Source: Auriscalpium vulgare (Eukaryota > Basidiomycota > Agaricomycetes > Russulales > Auriscalpiaceae). Taken from it: a stretch of DNA of 64,000 bases. How positions within the stretch are numbered: position 1 is the stretch's first letter; each line of letters starts with the position of its first letter. The notes under the pieces are model-generated. The model did no database searches. It saw nothing but the letters and a program-made list of their open reading frames with translations, and was not told where the DNA came from. The translations under genes and the position numbers were made by a program. Shown here piece by piece: positions 15,180-26,393 of this stretch. Where the stretch lies: assembly GCA_019915015.1 (NCBI GenBank), contig JAHBBC010000020.1:372001-436000 (forward strand), read 5' to 3'.

Positions 15180-15690
15180 TTTTTCTGATTTATAAAAACA
15201 ATTCAATGCCTATAGAAATGAAGCTATATGTTGAAAAGGCAAATCACAGGAACTGTGACAAAAGAAAGCAGTGTATAATTGCTGCAGTGTTGACTGAGCA
15301 GGATGCAAGTTAGGAAACCCATACTACAGTAACAATGTGATGGACTAACCAAACAGAAGGGCAATGTTCCAGATTGTAATGGCAGTGTTGAGTGCCTTAC
15401 TGTATTGATAATCAAAACAAAAAGGTATACAATCAGCATATGAAACACAATCAAAAGAGAAACACCGTTGTACTATATGACAAGAGATGACTTGACCAAG
15501 AGTCGGGATTGACAGTTGACAACAGATGCAAAACCAAAGGTATAAATGTTTGCGAAAGTTGGCGAATGATGTTGGTGAGGACAATTCTGAAAGCGACAAT
15601 AGAAAACAAACGATCAGTAATAGTATATAATGCCATCAACCAGAAGAAATTGACATAACAAACCAAGCAGAGAACGCTCAAACCTCAAAG
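15180..15690 (-). promoter_or_regulatory. AT-rich leader of the Helitron ORF
   Basis: About 500 bp of AT-rich sequence upstream of the Helitron start. Short minus-strand ORFs are present but have no recognisable motif. It presumably holds the promoter and the 5' end of the element; composition changes to GC-rich at about 15690. Confidence 0.35.
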
Positions 15691-15699
15691 ACACGAATG

Positions 15700-16396
15700 A
15701 ACGTCGTCCGATGGCGGACGATGACCCACTCTGCAAAATAGGCAGTGCGGCACCCGCAAACAAGATCGTGCGCAATAGCTGCAAGAGCAGGATGAAGCGT
15801 GATAGCGATAATATTGGGAGACGAAGATGAATTCAGACACGCAGGGGATGTAGGCTCGTCCAAACGATAGCGGGTGCGCACAATGTCCACAGAGTTAGCC
15901 ACATACCAGACGTCGCCGCCCGACGCACACAAACACCGGCTAGATAACTCTAGCCAGACCCTGCACCGTCCCTGCTCGACCACTCAATGCACCTAAATCG
16001 TATGTGCTGTGACATACAGCGATATGCAACGCCCGATGGACATCATCGGCCCCATTCAAAGCCATAAAAGTCACAAGCAAAAGCCAACAAACATCTCACC
16101 TGGTACATACAGCGAACGATCCCGCGTGGCGATGATCCGACAAACGACGTGGCGACCGACAGGCGAGAGCGACAGATGTGGACGAGAGCACAAGAGAAAA
16201 AGAAGGGGTTGAGAGATGCAATGCAGTCCAAAGTGCATGCAATCGTTGTTGCCGAAGATGTTGATGCCGACGACGATGACGCTAGAAGAGAGCTAAAGGC
16301 CACAACACGAGAGGGAAAGACCACAACACGAGAGCAAGAGATGAACACGGAGGTAGTCTGCTTTCTGTCGCGGGGGTCTTACGGGGGTTTGCCCTG
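15700..16396. other. Spacer, no gene seen
   Basis: GC-richer sequence beside the Helitron. It includes a short direct repeat (CACAACACGAGAG at about 16301 and 16322). No exon set or known motif was recognised. Confidence 0.4.
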
Positions 16397-16458
16397 TTTT
16401 AAGCTCCGCCGGCCCACTGCAACGCGCGGCAGCCTCTGGGGGTGGCGGAGTTTTAAAA
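16397..16458. repeat. Stem-loop (14-15 bp arms)
   Basis: TTTTAAGCTCCGCC (16397-16410) pairs with GGCGGAGTTTTAAAA (16444-16458) with one bulge, leaving a 33-nt loop. It may be the terminus of a small transposable element or a transcribed hairpin; no flanking duplication was identified. Confidence 0.6.
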
Positions 16459-16559
16459 TTGCAAGGATTCGAGGAATCGCGCCCGCTGTGTCGCGTCGCG
16501 CTGCAGGTGCTCACCGCGCTGCCCTTGTCTTTCTCCATGCCAATACACCACTTCTTCGC

Positions 16560-17930
16560 ATACAATCGAATCATTTGTGATCTCTACACCTGCCGGCCTG
16601 TTTATTGAGCCTCGAAACGCTATATGCGCTCAGCTTTGCGATGTTTCAGGCCATTCAAGACCGCTGGTGATGGGACTTGGGCACAATTCGTCCATCGCCC
16701 TTCTCCGTCCCTTCTCACGGATACCCATGAATTACTCACAAGCGCAGCACCATGCTTTCGTCCTGTAAGGCGGCAGATTGGCAAGGAATGTGGTGGAGCT
16801 GATGTATGCGAGCCGGTACAGCAGGTCTCGCGAGTCGCGTGCCTCTCCTTGCTTCTGACTGACCCGCTCACCCTAGCTTGGGAGCCAACATGTTCGTTCG
16901 GATGGTACGCATCTCAACATCTGTATCAATATCTACCCTGACCACGTCATGTAGACTGAACAAGCATTCGGCCGCTAGGCTTCATGCACGCGACCGTTCA
17001 CCGGTGCCGGAGCGCGGTACAAGACCACCGTCGTCTTCCAGCTTTGTTCCAATGTGTGCAACGTCCTCTAGACGTGTCTCCTCGACCTTGAAGACCGTCT
17101 CCCGACACACGCAGTCCCGCGAAGGCGTTGGGCGTCGCAAACGACGCGCCGACGAGCGACATCAACCGCGAGTACTACTTGCAGAACGTGGAAGCCAAAT
17201 TGTGCGCGCGTGAATTTGTCGGTCATGCGATTTTGGTGCTAACTGGCGAGCAGTTTGCCGACAACGAGTATGTCAAAACGTCAAATGCGAAGCCTGGGAG
17301 CGACTGCAGCACGCGCGTGCCGACACCGGTAGGGGCACTCGTACACTCGCCCTTGGCAAAGAACGAGCGAGCGTATAGTATGCGTGCGTGGTCAGACTCA
17401 CGTCTGACAGCTGGACAGAAGCTTCTCGTAGCCCTCTGTCATCTTCTCGTATACTTGCTGCCACCAGCTTTTCCTTATCGGAGACCAGTTGGGGAAAGGC
17501 CGCATTCTCTCGCAAGGCAGTCGCTGCCGAGAGCGCCTCCGACACCGCATGGAATGTTTCGAGGAAGACGGCAGTGTGAGGCCCATGAATGGTCGTGCAT
17601 AGGACTTGAGGGACATCGTAACTCGTAAGGAGCGGCAGTGAGGAGAGCGATGGGCCACTGCCAGATAGCTATCAGAAGATGGCAAAGTTAGCGCGGCCAC
17701 GCCGCCTGAGTACCGAAGAATACATCGTACCAAGTCGAGCAGAAACTTCATTGTCCACTCCCCTCCGCTCTTGCCTGTGCCGCTGCGTATGACGCCCGAC
17801 CAGCGCAAGCTCAAAGCACACTGGCATGCTTCGCGCTGGCGCGCCACTCGCGCCTCCTTCTCGCGCTGGGTCCATATCAACTAGTGCCGCACGCTGTAGC
17901 GGTGTCAACGCAGCACCTAGTGCTGTCACG
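16560..17930. other. Relic-rich region, possible decayed gene pieces
   Basis: Isolated stretches read like protein but do not assemble. On the plus strand, GVANDAPTSDINREYYLQN and AKLCAREFVGHAILVLTGEQ lie near 17128-17260. On the minus strand, ALSAATALRENAAFPQLVSD lies near 17480-17540 and MKFLLDLVRCILRYSGG near 17700-17760. Stops and frame changes interrupt both. No family is recognised; these look like fragments of at least two old genes. Confidence 0.3.
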
Positions 17931-19560
17931 AGGGCCGGCGGGTCTGTCGGTGCAAGAGGCTGGCGTTGAGGATTTGAAAATCCCGGGGATCAATTGAAAG
18001 GAATGTGGGGTCTAACAAGTGCTTGAGTCAGTTTGTTGAGGCCGCTTTCCGACGTCCACCTGTCCTGGTGCCTCTCGGTCAAGTCGATGCGAGTACGGAG
18101 ATCAGGTATCATGAGGAAATAAATAACGATCAGTATGACTCGGCGCGCGAAGTACTACGATGTCGACGCGTCGACGCGTAGATATCCATCAGCGGACTAT
18201 CAAATAGCATCCTACACATGATATGCCGACGAGCCGTCGGAGTTGAACGGACAACCCTCGGTAAGGGGGGCCCTAGTAATAGCAGACGTCAGATAGATGA
18301 TCCCTGAGCTTGCGAAGGGTTGAATCTAGCTACTCTGCCTCAGGGAGACTACACGGAGGCGGAGACAGACGGCCAGCGAGTCGGAATCCATCTACCCGGA
18401 TACCCGGAGTTCACAGCCACAAAAACTAATATCCCACGGCGGGAAAACGGCGGGAAAACTGCTTGTAGAGCCATCACTTGTTCAGCGCAGATAAGCCCTC
18501 CTCCACACTTCGTGTGAAGTCGGGGATCATGTCACTCACAGACGCACACACACAATGAACGAGTGACGGAACGACTGTCTTCCGCGCAAGGTCGGGCAAT
18601 GGAGACTAACAATGACCGACCTCTGCGATACTCACGGTGAACTGAGTACCGCCTGCCCAGCTTCACGACAACGACCATCATGCATAGGACGACACTTCAG
18701 TTCCAATGCACCCCGTTATTCTAGTACAACGGTGCGTGTCCACTAGACAGTGTTTCACGCTTGTTGACAGAAATCTAGCAAGCCTTTGAGCAGCGCACGT
18801 ATGACGCATCAGGTGCGAACGACCAGTACGACCTCCATAGGCCTGTCCTCCCTTGGACGCTCGGCGATCCTCAAGCCAACCCACCCCATCTCGGAGAAGG
18901 TTCCATGCTTCCACAGGTGTCCGCACAAGTTAAGCGCTGCCAGGACTCGGGAGAAGCTCGCAGAGGGAGGGCGCCACTGTTGCTGGGACCCTCCCGTCAC
19001 AGGCTACGCATGTACCTTCGCGTATCGTGCTGGCCGGAAGGGACAGACACCGGTACTTCAGCCACGTGAGGGGCAGTGTATCAGGTAAAGGCTTAAACAG
19101 GCAGATCTGTGAGTACTTGGGCTTACCTATGTTCGCCTTGACCAACGCAGAGCCGTCAGAGTGCGCAGTTGGAGCGGGCGCAGCCGTTAGCTCGATATTG
19201 CGACGTAAAAGGTCCTGCACGAGCGTCCGAGCGCAAGACTAGCCCCTCAGATGTCGCTGGTATTTGAGGGAGAGCGTATGCTGTTGCATATGGAAATGAC
19301 ATACCGCGGATTCATGCACAGTAGAATCAATGCTTGACTTTCACGAAGACTCTTAAGGACACAAGCTTGAGTGTGCGTAGCTCATCTCATCTTCACTACT
19401 GGACGTTCTCACTGACAATTGCTGGTCGCTTGGCAGACATTCGGCATTATAGTGCTGACGATTGGCAGGTACATATCCGTACTGCTGTGATACATGACCG
19501 GCATGTACAAGTACGGCGAAATATCAGATATGCCATGAAATATTTTGCTCCTCGCCGTCA
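17931..19560. other. Spacer with a dispersed 48-bp repeat, no gene seen
   Basis: No convincing exon chain on either strand. Short ORFs lack family resemblance and codon coherence. The only clear structure is the 48-bp repeat at 18479-18526. Confidence 0.4.
18479..18526 (+). repeat. 48-bp dispersed repeat, copy 1
   Basis: Identical over 48 bp to 49139-49186. It contains the small inverted repeat CACACTTCGTGTG. The flanks differ, so this is a discrete conserved block. Confidence 0.85.
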
Positions 19561-20235
19561 TCACGTCGACGATAACTCGACGTTCAACATAGCGTTTTGC
19601 ACCCAAGACCGCCCCCGCGACAAGGCAGTGAACGTTGCAGCCAAAAGTTCCCTCAGGTCCCTCCGCATGACCCTCACGCCCACTATAGCTGCATACACGC
19701 GATCCGTGATCACCTTGAGTTCCACCACCTCCAGTTTTGTCTCGTGGGCAAAGAACTCCAATGCATGGTCTATGTCAAGCACCAGGTCCTCCGCATCGTC
19801 CTCGTGCGCCTGTAACATGACGAGCAGTTGATGGATCTCTTGCTCGTGAGCCTCGAACTCTGCGTAGAGCTCCATATACAGTTCTGGTGCGTCCATCACT
19901 TTGAGCGCGACTTGCATAGTGTGGCGTAAGTCTAGAGTCTTCGGCAGCGTTGCAATGTCGCTCGCGCGCACGCGAAATCGCTCCATCGCCGCGTCATCCA
20001 CGTCGGCTTCCTCCGTTTCGCAGTCGAGATATTCATGTTTTAGGTATGGATAACGTTCTAAAAGATCGACTGACAAACCCATATCAGTCGAGTGCTCTCC
20101 TGCTTCGAAAGAGAACTTACCTGGGTGATAATCAATCGATTGAGCAAATGCGCGCAACCTTGCAAGCCTCTTGGGCGTCGACATGAGTGTGGGGTAGCGG
20201 GCGAACAGGTCCGAGTCGCGGGTATTGGATGTCAT
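19561..20235 (-). CDS. Hypothetical protein, 207 aa, two exons
   Basis: The start is the ATG at 20235 (MTSNTRDSDLFARYPTLMST); the in-frame codons above it begin at a TTG. A textbook intron occupies 20070-20120 (GTAAGT donor, TTTGTCAG acceptor, 51 nt), so exons 20121-20235 and 19561-20069 give a 207-residue product. Because the intron is 17 codons long and open, retention would also be in frame (224 aa). The protein is acidic and probably helical (LYAEFEAHEQEIHQLLVMLQ, VLDIDHALEFFAHE), with no signal peptide or membrane segment. I do not recognise the family. A short AT-rich upstream region separates it from the minisatellite at 20.6 kb. Confidence 0.6.
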   Translation of the reverse strand: MTSNTRDSDLFARYPTLMSTPKRLARLRAFAQSIDYHPGKFSFEAGEHSTDMGLSVDLLERYPYLKHEYLDCETEEADVDDAAMERFRVRASDIATLPKTLDLRHTMQVALKVMDAPELYMELYAEFEAHEQEIHQLLVMLQAHEDDAEDLVLDIDHALEFFAHETKLEVVELKVITDRVYAAIVGVRVMRRDLRELLAATFTALSRGRSWVQNAMLNVELSST

Positions 20236-20571
20236 TATGATGATAATGATATGTCGATTGGATAGATGATATGTGGGCAATGATGTGCGATAGAGGATAT
20301 TGACGATAAATCATACGCTTGCAAGGGCGAGATTTATAGGCCAGTGCGTGTCTCATTCAGCGCGGAAGCAAGTATCTGGCCCGCCCATCCATTTGCGCTG
20401 GTTCGACTCCTCTTAACCGGTCCGTCGGAATGGTGAACCAATATTCACTCTACCCAGAGAGCCTTGTAGCCTTCCCCTTCCCTGGATGTTGTTGAGCGAG
20501 GCGGCAGTCCAGGACGCCTGGCACGAATCGCGAGATGCATATCCCACGTACCGACGTGCTTGCCTGTCCCC

Positions 20572-20678
20572 CCATCCGCGGGCTGTGTTCCGCTCCCCGC
20601 CATCCGGGGGCTATGTCCCGCTCGCCCGCCATCCGGGGGCTGTGTTCCGCTCGCCCGCCATCCGCAGGCTGTGTGTGG
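20572..20678. repeat. Minisatellite, ~29-bp unit, about 3.7 copies
   Basis: Units beginning CCATCCGGGGGCTGTGTTCC start at 20572, 20600, 20629 and 20658, each differing by a few bases. There are no unique spacers, so this is not a CRISPR-like array. It lies in the spacer between two divergent-context minus-strand genes. Confidence 0.85.
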
Positions 20679-20873
20679 TTTCCGACCCGTACGCTGACAA
20701 GCAGAGAAAGTCACGCGAAGTAACATTACACATGTCTGAGATTTGCTCGGACAGCTAACAGCGCGTATGGGATACAAGATGCAGTCAAGAATCAGAGCCA
20801 AGGAAATAGTTCATATGCGTAGCCCGCGCTGCTCCGTCTCCAGTCACGCCGGAGAGTCCAAGGTGGATGACTA

Positions 20874-22298
20874 TCAGATGCGCGGGGCCTTGACCTCTTC
20901 GGCGGGCCAGATCTTCACCTCAGACCGCGACGGCAGCTCCTCGAGAGGTGTCGCCAGGTCATACTCGTCCACAGGCTCCGGGTCAAGTAGACCCTCCGAG
21001 AGTTGGTCCCACCGCTCCAGAAGCCACACCGCCGTCTGGCACGCCCCGTCAGAGCTCTCCCCGAAGAGCCCCTTGCTGAACTTGATCGCGACTTCGTCGA
21101 AGCTCAAGTTGTCGGGGCCGAGCGGGAGCTGGGTGAAGAAGGCGAAGACATATACGAGGATGGACAAGTTGTGCGAGGGCAGCAGGCGAAGGATGTCTCG
21201 TGCAACGGCGGTCTGAAGCGGCTCCAAGGCTTCCAGCCCCTCCGGCTCTCCGCGGACGATCGAAGGCTTGACGCAAAAGTGAAACAGCGGCTCGTAGATG
21301 AGACCATGGATTATTCCGCCGGGGATATTGGTGAACCACGCAGCCAAGAGCGCAGCGACATCCGCCGTGCTCTCCGAACGCAGACTGAATCCACGTCCGT
21401 ACAGAGGTGGTACGTTGTAGATGTCGAGGAGATCCAGATAGCGTTCGGTGTTAACAGGCTTTCGGAACAAACTGCCTTCGTGGATTCCTGAACGCTCGAC
21501 GTGAGCTGCGCGTGGCGTGAGCGGACGATAGATGAGCGTACCGGTTCGATACAATTGTTCAATGGGCGCAACGAGCGCGATGGGCAGATCATGCGCGTAC
21601 CCATGCATGACGACCCTCGTGAACGCATCTTGCGCGACGTCGTCTATCGGGGTGGCGAATGCATCTACGAACCATCAGCATCAGTTGAAAGGTCGAAAGA
21701 ACCGGGAAGAGTACTCACAACCCGTTCGCGCGTCCTCTCTGCGATTCCGATCCGCCCAGTCCTGTCGATCCAGCTCCTTGATATCCGCCGTGGCGACGTG
21801 TTCCTCGGCATCCTTGCCAATCGACTTCAACTGCCTCTGGATTCGGTTCAGAAGAAGGTGGCAGGGCCACTTGGGCACACGCGCCGGCGGGCTCGTGGTC
21901 CGGGCGAAGTGCGGGCGTTTGGCGACCTCCTGCAAGGGCGACTGGGGGACCGACTCGCGTGCCGCCGCTGCCCGATGCTGCGGGGTGAAGAGCAAGCCTT
22001 CGCCGCACGCCCGCGCGAGCCTGTCCCGCTCCGAGTCGATCTCCGGGACCGTGACCGGCAGCGAAACGAAGCGGGCGCGCGCGCTGTCGGCGAGGCTTGT
22101 CGGAAAGCGTCGCCCGCCTTGCGTGATGCCTGCATTCTTGAGGGCGGGCTTGATGACGTCCGCCTTGCGCTTGCTCTGGGACTGGATCGCGGGCCCAAGA
22201 CTCGTATTAAGAGGGGCGAGTCCGAAGGGAAGAGAGACACGACGGCCGGCGTCGCGTTTGGAGAGAGTCTGGGTGTGTGAGGGGAAGGGGATCGTCAT
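20874..22298 (-). CDS. RhoGAP-fold protein (Rho GTPase activation-like)
   Basis: Exon 21719-22298 (MTIPFPSHTQTLSKRDAGRR ... DARTG) joins exon 20874-21664 across a 54-nt intron (GTGAGT...TCGTAG), giving about 456 residues. The first exon is basic and low-complexity. The second has the C-terminal half of a RhoGAP fold: ADVAALLAAWFTNIPGG, where RhoGAPs have the helix-loop LLKxFLRELPxP, then DILRLLPSHNLSILVYVFAF, where they have LPxxNxxLLxxLxxHL, and IKFSKGLFGESS. The segment PIALVAPIEQLYRTG opens the domain. The usual GxFRxSG arginine finger is not evident, so catalytic activity is doubtful. A further upstream exon (22607-22855) is possible. Confidence 0.6.
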
Positions 22299-22606
22299 GT
22301 CCTGGACCGGCAGGGTGTTGCAAGTGGTAAAGAGGGGATTGGTTGCGGGTACGATGGGTGCTAGTCGTGGAGAAGGGGAGAAATGCAGATGCCAGCCGCC
22401 GTCATAAAGGTGGCCATGTTATACGCCGCGAGCGTCCAAGGCCGGCAGTCATACTTGGAACTGCTCTTTTGAGCAGGATGACGAGGCCACCCTCAGTTTG
22501 TAGGCTGTATGGGAAGCGTCAGGGGTCAAGAGATGGCTGCTGGGAGGATCGTGGAACGATGAGGATACGGCAGAGGCTATCAAGGGACATACCAGGAAAT
22601 GACCCT

Positions 22607-22855
22607 TCAGACGTCGCCCACCAGACCCCAGCTAAGGTCAACACGCCTCTGCCTCGTTCGCTGCACCATCTTGACAATGTATGGACGACGGCCTTCGAGG
22701 CTGAGTTCGAGCAGTAGCGCATCAACTGGTTGTGTAGAGCATTCTGGAAGATGCAGCAGGATTTTGTCGCTGAGCACTGTAACGTTGCGAGGGTAGAGAG
22801 GGCGTGGAGGAAGGAGGCCATCGCCTGGGAGGAGGTCCGACTTCGGAGAGGACAT
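22607..22855 (-). CDS. Possible upstream exon or small ORF (MSSPKSDLLPGDGL...)
   Basis: An 82-codon minus-strand ORF with an ATG start and protein-like composition (KILLHLPECSTQPVDALLLE, RRPYIVKMVQ). A good intron (GTATGT donor near 22592, ACAG acceptor near 22520) lies just below it and could lead towards the RhoGAP-like exons, but I could not make one continuous frame. Treat as an unproven first exon. Confidence 0.3.
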   Translation of the reverse strand: MSSPKSDLLPGDGLLPPRPLYPRNVTVLSDKILLHLPECSTQPVDALLLELSLEGRRPYIVKMVQRTRQRRVDLSWGLVGDV

Positions 22856-23176
22856 GACTGAGTTGACAAGCGCCAGCGCCGCTGCAGTACTCAGTGCCTG
22901 GCCGCAGCCGCAATCTCTGCGCAGTCTACTCTCTCATCTCTCCCACTCGCTAGCTGCTGTGTGTTGTATGCTCTGTGTCGCCGAATCGTCAGATCAACAA
23001 TAACACTCAATAACTCGGAAAACACTTGCGCTACGGGTACCATTCTACGTTGATTTTACTTCCGAGATCATCTACCACTATCCTAGCATCATTGAACATT
23101 CTCCGGCCGAGACGCGTCGTCGTCGCTGCAGCTCTGCAACCCGAGCTTACCCTTGGACGCACCTATCAGGGTTTCC

Positions 23177-25593
23177 ATGCCCACCGTCGAGGACATACGG
23201 TCCTACGTAGAAAATGCTGAAGGCTATGTCTACCGGTCCTTCGTTTCCGTAATTGCCCAGACGCCTATGATCTACGAGGCCCTCCACAGAATCTCGGTGG
23301 ACGTCTGGCGTCTCGGCCAAGAAATGCCAGGGTTGGGCAAGTTCGAGGTTCCTCCCCCTCCACCGCCGCCACCGCCTCCGAAGTCGGTCCTCGAGAAATC
23401 GGCCGACTGGATTGCTGACCACCCGTGGAAGGCCTCTGGCGTCGGTGCAAGCGCGCTTGGCCTTGGGCTGCTGGTCGGATACAGCGCTTTGCAAAGGCGT
23501 CATGGAAGAGAGCCCAAATCCCGTGGTGCTGTGACAACTGAGAAGAGGCAGGTTGTAGGTGCGTACATGAATGATTTCTTCAAGATGGCATCGTCCTGAT
23601 CAGTCTGCGCATACTAGTCGTCCTCGGAGGGGACACTCCGCTCGCCCTCGCGTTGATACAAGGCCTTGAGAAGAGCCATTTCATCGTCATAGCCAGTGTC
23701 GCCACACCAGAGGCCGCAGAGGAGCTCGAGCAGAAGTGCAATGGATTCGTGCAGGCCTTGGTACTTGATCCCTCTCAGGCGAGTGTCTGTATGCGGCGAA
23801 GGTGGCATCTAGACTGACATTTTCACAGCCCGAAACCTTACCCATCTTCCTTCGGTCACTTGCTTCGTCCCTATCGCGCCGATTCCCTTTGAACGCCCCT
23901 GGTGACCCGCTCGCTACCCCAGCGTCTCTGCCTTACATTCACTCTATTGTCTCTCTCCTCAGTCTTTCCTCTCCCACTCTTCCTCCAGCAGTCCCTCTTG
24001 AACGCCTCCACCTGCGAAGCGACTACTTGGACTACCTCACCGCGACGCACGTCACGCCTTTACAAGTCATCCAGGCGCTACTGCCACTATTACGAAACAA
24101 CCCTGCACGTACTCGGGACGCGATTGCCAATGGAAAGGGCAACAAGAACGTCATCCTTTGTGTTCCCGCGGCCGACGCATGTCCTTTCGCTGGCGCCAAA
24201 GTGATGAGCGCCGCGGCGACTGTACGTGCCGTGGACATCTTGCGCCGCGAATTGGATATCGCCCGTCTCACAGGGGCGCCGGAAACCAGCACCCCCATCG
24301 ATGTTATTTCTATTGTTGTCGGATTGGACACACATTCAACCACTGGGCGTAGGCTATGCGCACACGATGCGCGGCGAGACACGACCTCCTGGACACCTTC
24401 GGAGAAACTGGCATATGGAGCGGCCTTCGAGGCCACTCTAGATGAAGGATTTGCACCCCATGTACGACGCCAGCCGACAGACATCCGTGACTTCGTGAAC
24501 AGCGCCGTGGATATTGTGACGTACGGACATTTGCGCACCATCTCTATCGCAGGTTATTCGATTAATCTCGGGTCGATGTTCAAGTGGATTGGATGCAGGC
24601 GGTATGCATTGGGTGCGGGAGGTAAACGTCGTCCGGCGAGCCCTTCGCGATCCACCGTCACGTTTCCTGACGCTCCAATGTTACTGCGAAACACGATGCG
24701 ACCTCCCCCACCAAGTTCAATGCCTGGAGCAGTGCCTGCAATCGCTCCGCCCCCTCCCGTAACCCCAAAACCCGCCGAGCCGTCCTCTAAATCTGCGGTA
24801 GCTGACTCGGAGTCTGCGTCCGAGCACAACGAACACGATGCCTCGGAGACTGGCTCCGAGGCGGACGTCGAGAGTAACTCTGGGGATGACGCGAGGGGGA
24901 GCAACCTCGAGAAATCTGCCAAGTGGATTGCTGAACACCCATGGAAGGCTTTTGGCATCGGGGCGAGCTTGCTTGGCCTTGGGCTGTTGGTCGGCTACAG
25001 GGCTCTGCAAAGGTGTCATGGACGACTGCATAAAGCTCTATCGACTGAGAAAACGCAGGTTGTAGGTATGTACATTAACGATCTCTTCATCACGGCGTTG
25101 TCTTGATCAGTCTGCGCATGCTAGTCATACTTGGAGGGGACACTCCGCTCGCTCTCGCGTTGATTCAAGGCCTTGAGAAGAGCCATTTCATCGTCATAGC
25201 CAGTGTCGCCACACCAGAGGCCGCAGAGGAGCTCGAGCAGAAGTGCAATGGATTCGTGCAGGCCTTGGTACTTGATCCCTCTCAGGCAAGTGTCTGTACG
25301 CGGCGAAGGTGGCATCTAGACTGACATTTTCACAGCCCGAAACCGTACCCATCTTCCTTCGGTCACTTGCTTCGTCCCTATCGCGCCGATTCCCTTTGAA
25401 CGCCCCTGGTGACCCGCTCGCTACCCCAGCGTCTCTGCCTTACATTCACTCTATCGTCTCTCTCCTCAGTCTTTCCTCTCCCACTCTTCCTCCAGCAGCC
25501 CCTTTCGAACGCCTCCACCTGCGAAGCGACTTGCTGGGAGTGGGCCGATGCTTAGCACGGCAATACGATTCCACATTGAATACTCTCCACTAA
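23177..25593 (+). CDS. DUF1776-family protein, tandem-duplicated and truncated (732 codons)
   Basis: The start is the ATG at 23177 (MPTVEDIRSYVENAEGYVYR). Exons: 23177-23558, 23618-23778, 23829-25065, 25125-25285, 25336-25593; all phases agree. Exon 1 has a proline run (PPPPPPPPPP), a WIADHPWKASGVGA segment and a likely membrane helix (GLGLLVGYSALQRRHG). Exon 2 starts VVLGGDTPLALALIQGLE, a short-chain-dehydrogenase-like nucleotide-binding start. Exon 3 holds the conserved body (DYLTATHVTPLQVIQALLPL, SWTPSEKLAYGAAFEA). At about 24905 exon 3 runs directly into a second copy of the exon-1 tail (NLEKSAKWIAEHPWKAFGIG), so a second round of exons 2 and 3 follows in frame. The reading ends at 25591 inside an insertion. 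The molecular role of this fungal family is unknown. Confidence 0.7.
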
Positions 25594-25895
25594 TGGACCA
25601 AACAAATGTGAACATGAGAGTCTGAGTTGAATCCAGTAAGTATGAGCAATGACCCACAGCACTTGATGACCTGCTACCTCCAGAATTGCGGGCGGAGGTG
25701 GGCAAGGAAAATATTGTTGGATATATCACGTGAGCAAGCTCAAGACCGTGTCGGCAACTTCCGGGTCCTATACAGTTCACACGAACCATATTTTGTATAC
25801 ATGTAGCTGGCTCTTAGCGTACACTGTTATCAGCCTATTCCCTCTCTCATCGTGCTTCGAGTGCATCGCACCCTCTTCTTGTAGATCATGTGGAC

Positions 25896-25944
25896 CATAT
25901 TTGTTGGGGAAATTGGGTCCAACCCAATTTCCCCAACAAATATG
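25896..25944. repeat. Perfect 23-bp inverted repeat, 3-nt loop
   Basis: CATATTTGTTGGGGAAATTG onwards (25896-25918) is the exact reverse complement of 25922-25944, with only CCA between. This is the strongest hairpin in the window. Confidence 0.95.
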
Positions 25945-25995
25945 ACGTCACTCCGGTCACTAAACTGTCGGTTAGTTACCGGAGTGATGTCATAA
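25942..25995. repeat. Imperfect ~26-bp inverted repeat
   Basis: TGACGTCACTCCGGT pairs with ACCGGAGTGATGTCA (one mismatch), and the pairing continues inward through CACTAAAC / GGTTAGTT. It abuts the perfect hairpin, giving back-to-back foldbacks. Confidence 0.8.
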
Positions 25996-26393
25996 GTCAC
26001 ACTGTTGCTATGGTAATAACAACATGTACCTACACACGAGGAAATGCACTTATGAGGCATATGGATAACAGCCCAGTTGGGGTGTTGTTTAATGTGTGGA
26101 TGTTGTCTGCAGTGTAAGAGTGTCAGAGTGAGCAGAGTACAGATGTTGCTGAAGGTGCGCTAGCACTATGTGAGTATTGTCAGAAGATGTGAATACATAG
26201 TGATGACGGGCGACGTGGGTGATACGCTAGGGGTGGCATGCACCGTGAGCAGGTTGGGGCTCGGTCAGGGGGGTGCAGTGGCAGGTATCACGCCATGCAG
26301 GGCGCGTGTAGCTGCACCCGTTGATGCTGGCACTGGTGGACGGCACTGCTAGATGCTAAACAATAATTGTTGCCAACACTTGAGCTCAAAAGC

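Larger units (their letters stand above)
7590..15690 (-). mobile_element. Helitron (autonomous, Rep/Pif1), AT-rich
   Basis: A strikingly AT-rich block set in GC-rich DNA, containing one giant Rep-helicase ORF on the minus strand. Edges are placed by composition only: about 7570-7600 on the 3' side and about 15690 on the 5' side. The expected TC 5' end, CTRR 3' end and A/T target site could not be fixed by eye. The uninterrupted ORF argues for a recent and possibly active element. Confidence 0.8.

Noticed and set aside
15180..15206. Upstream extension of the Helitron ORF to 15206
   Set aside because: The first codon there is TTG; the first ATG in frame is at 15179.
20572..20678. CRISPR-like array
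   Set aside because: The repeats are contiguous with no unique spacers, and the genome is fungal; it is a minisatellite.
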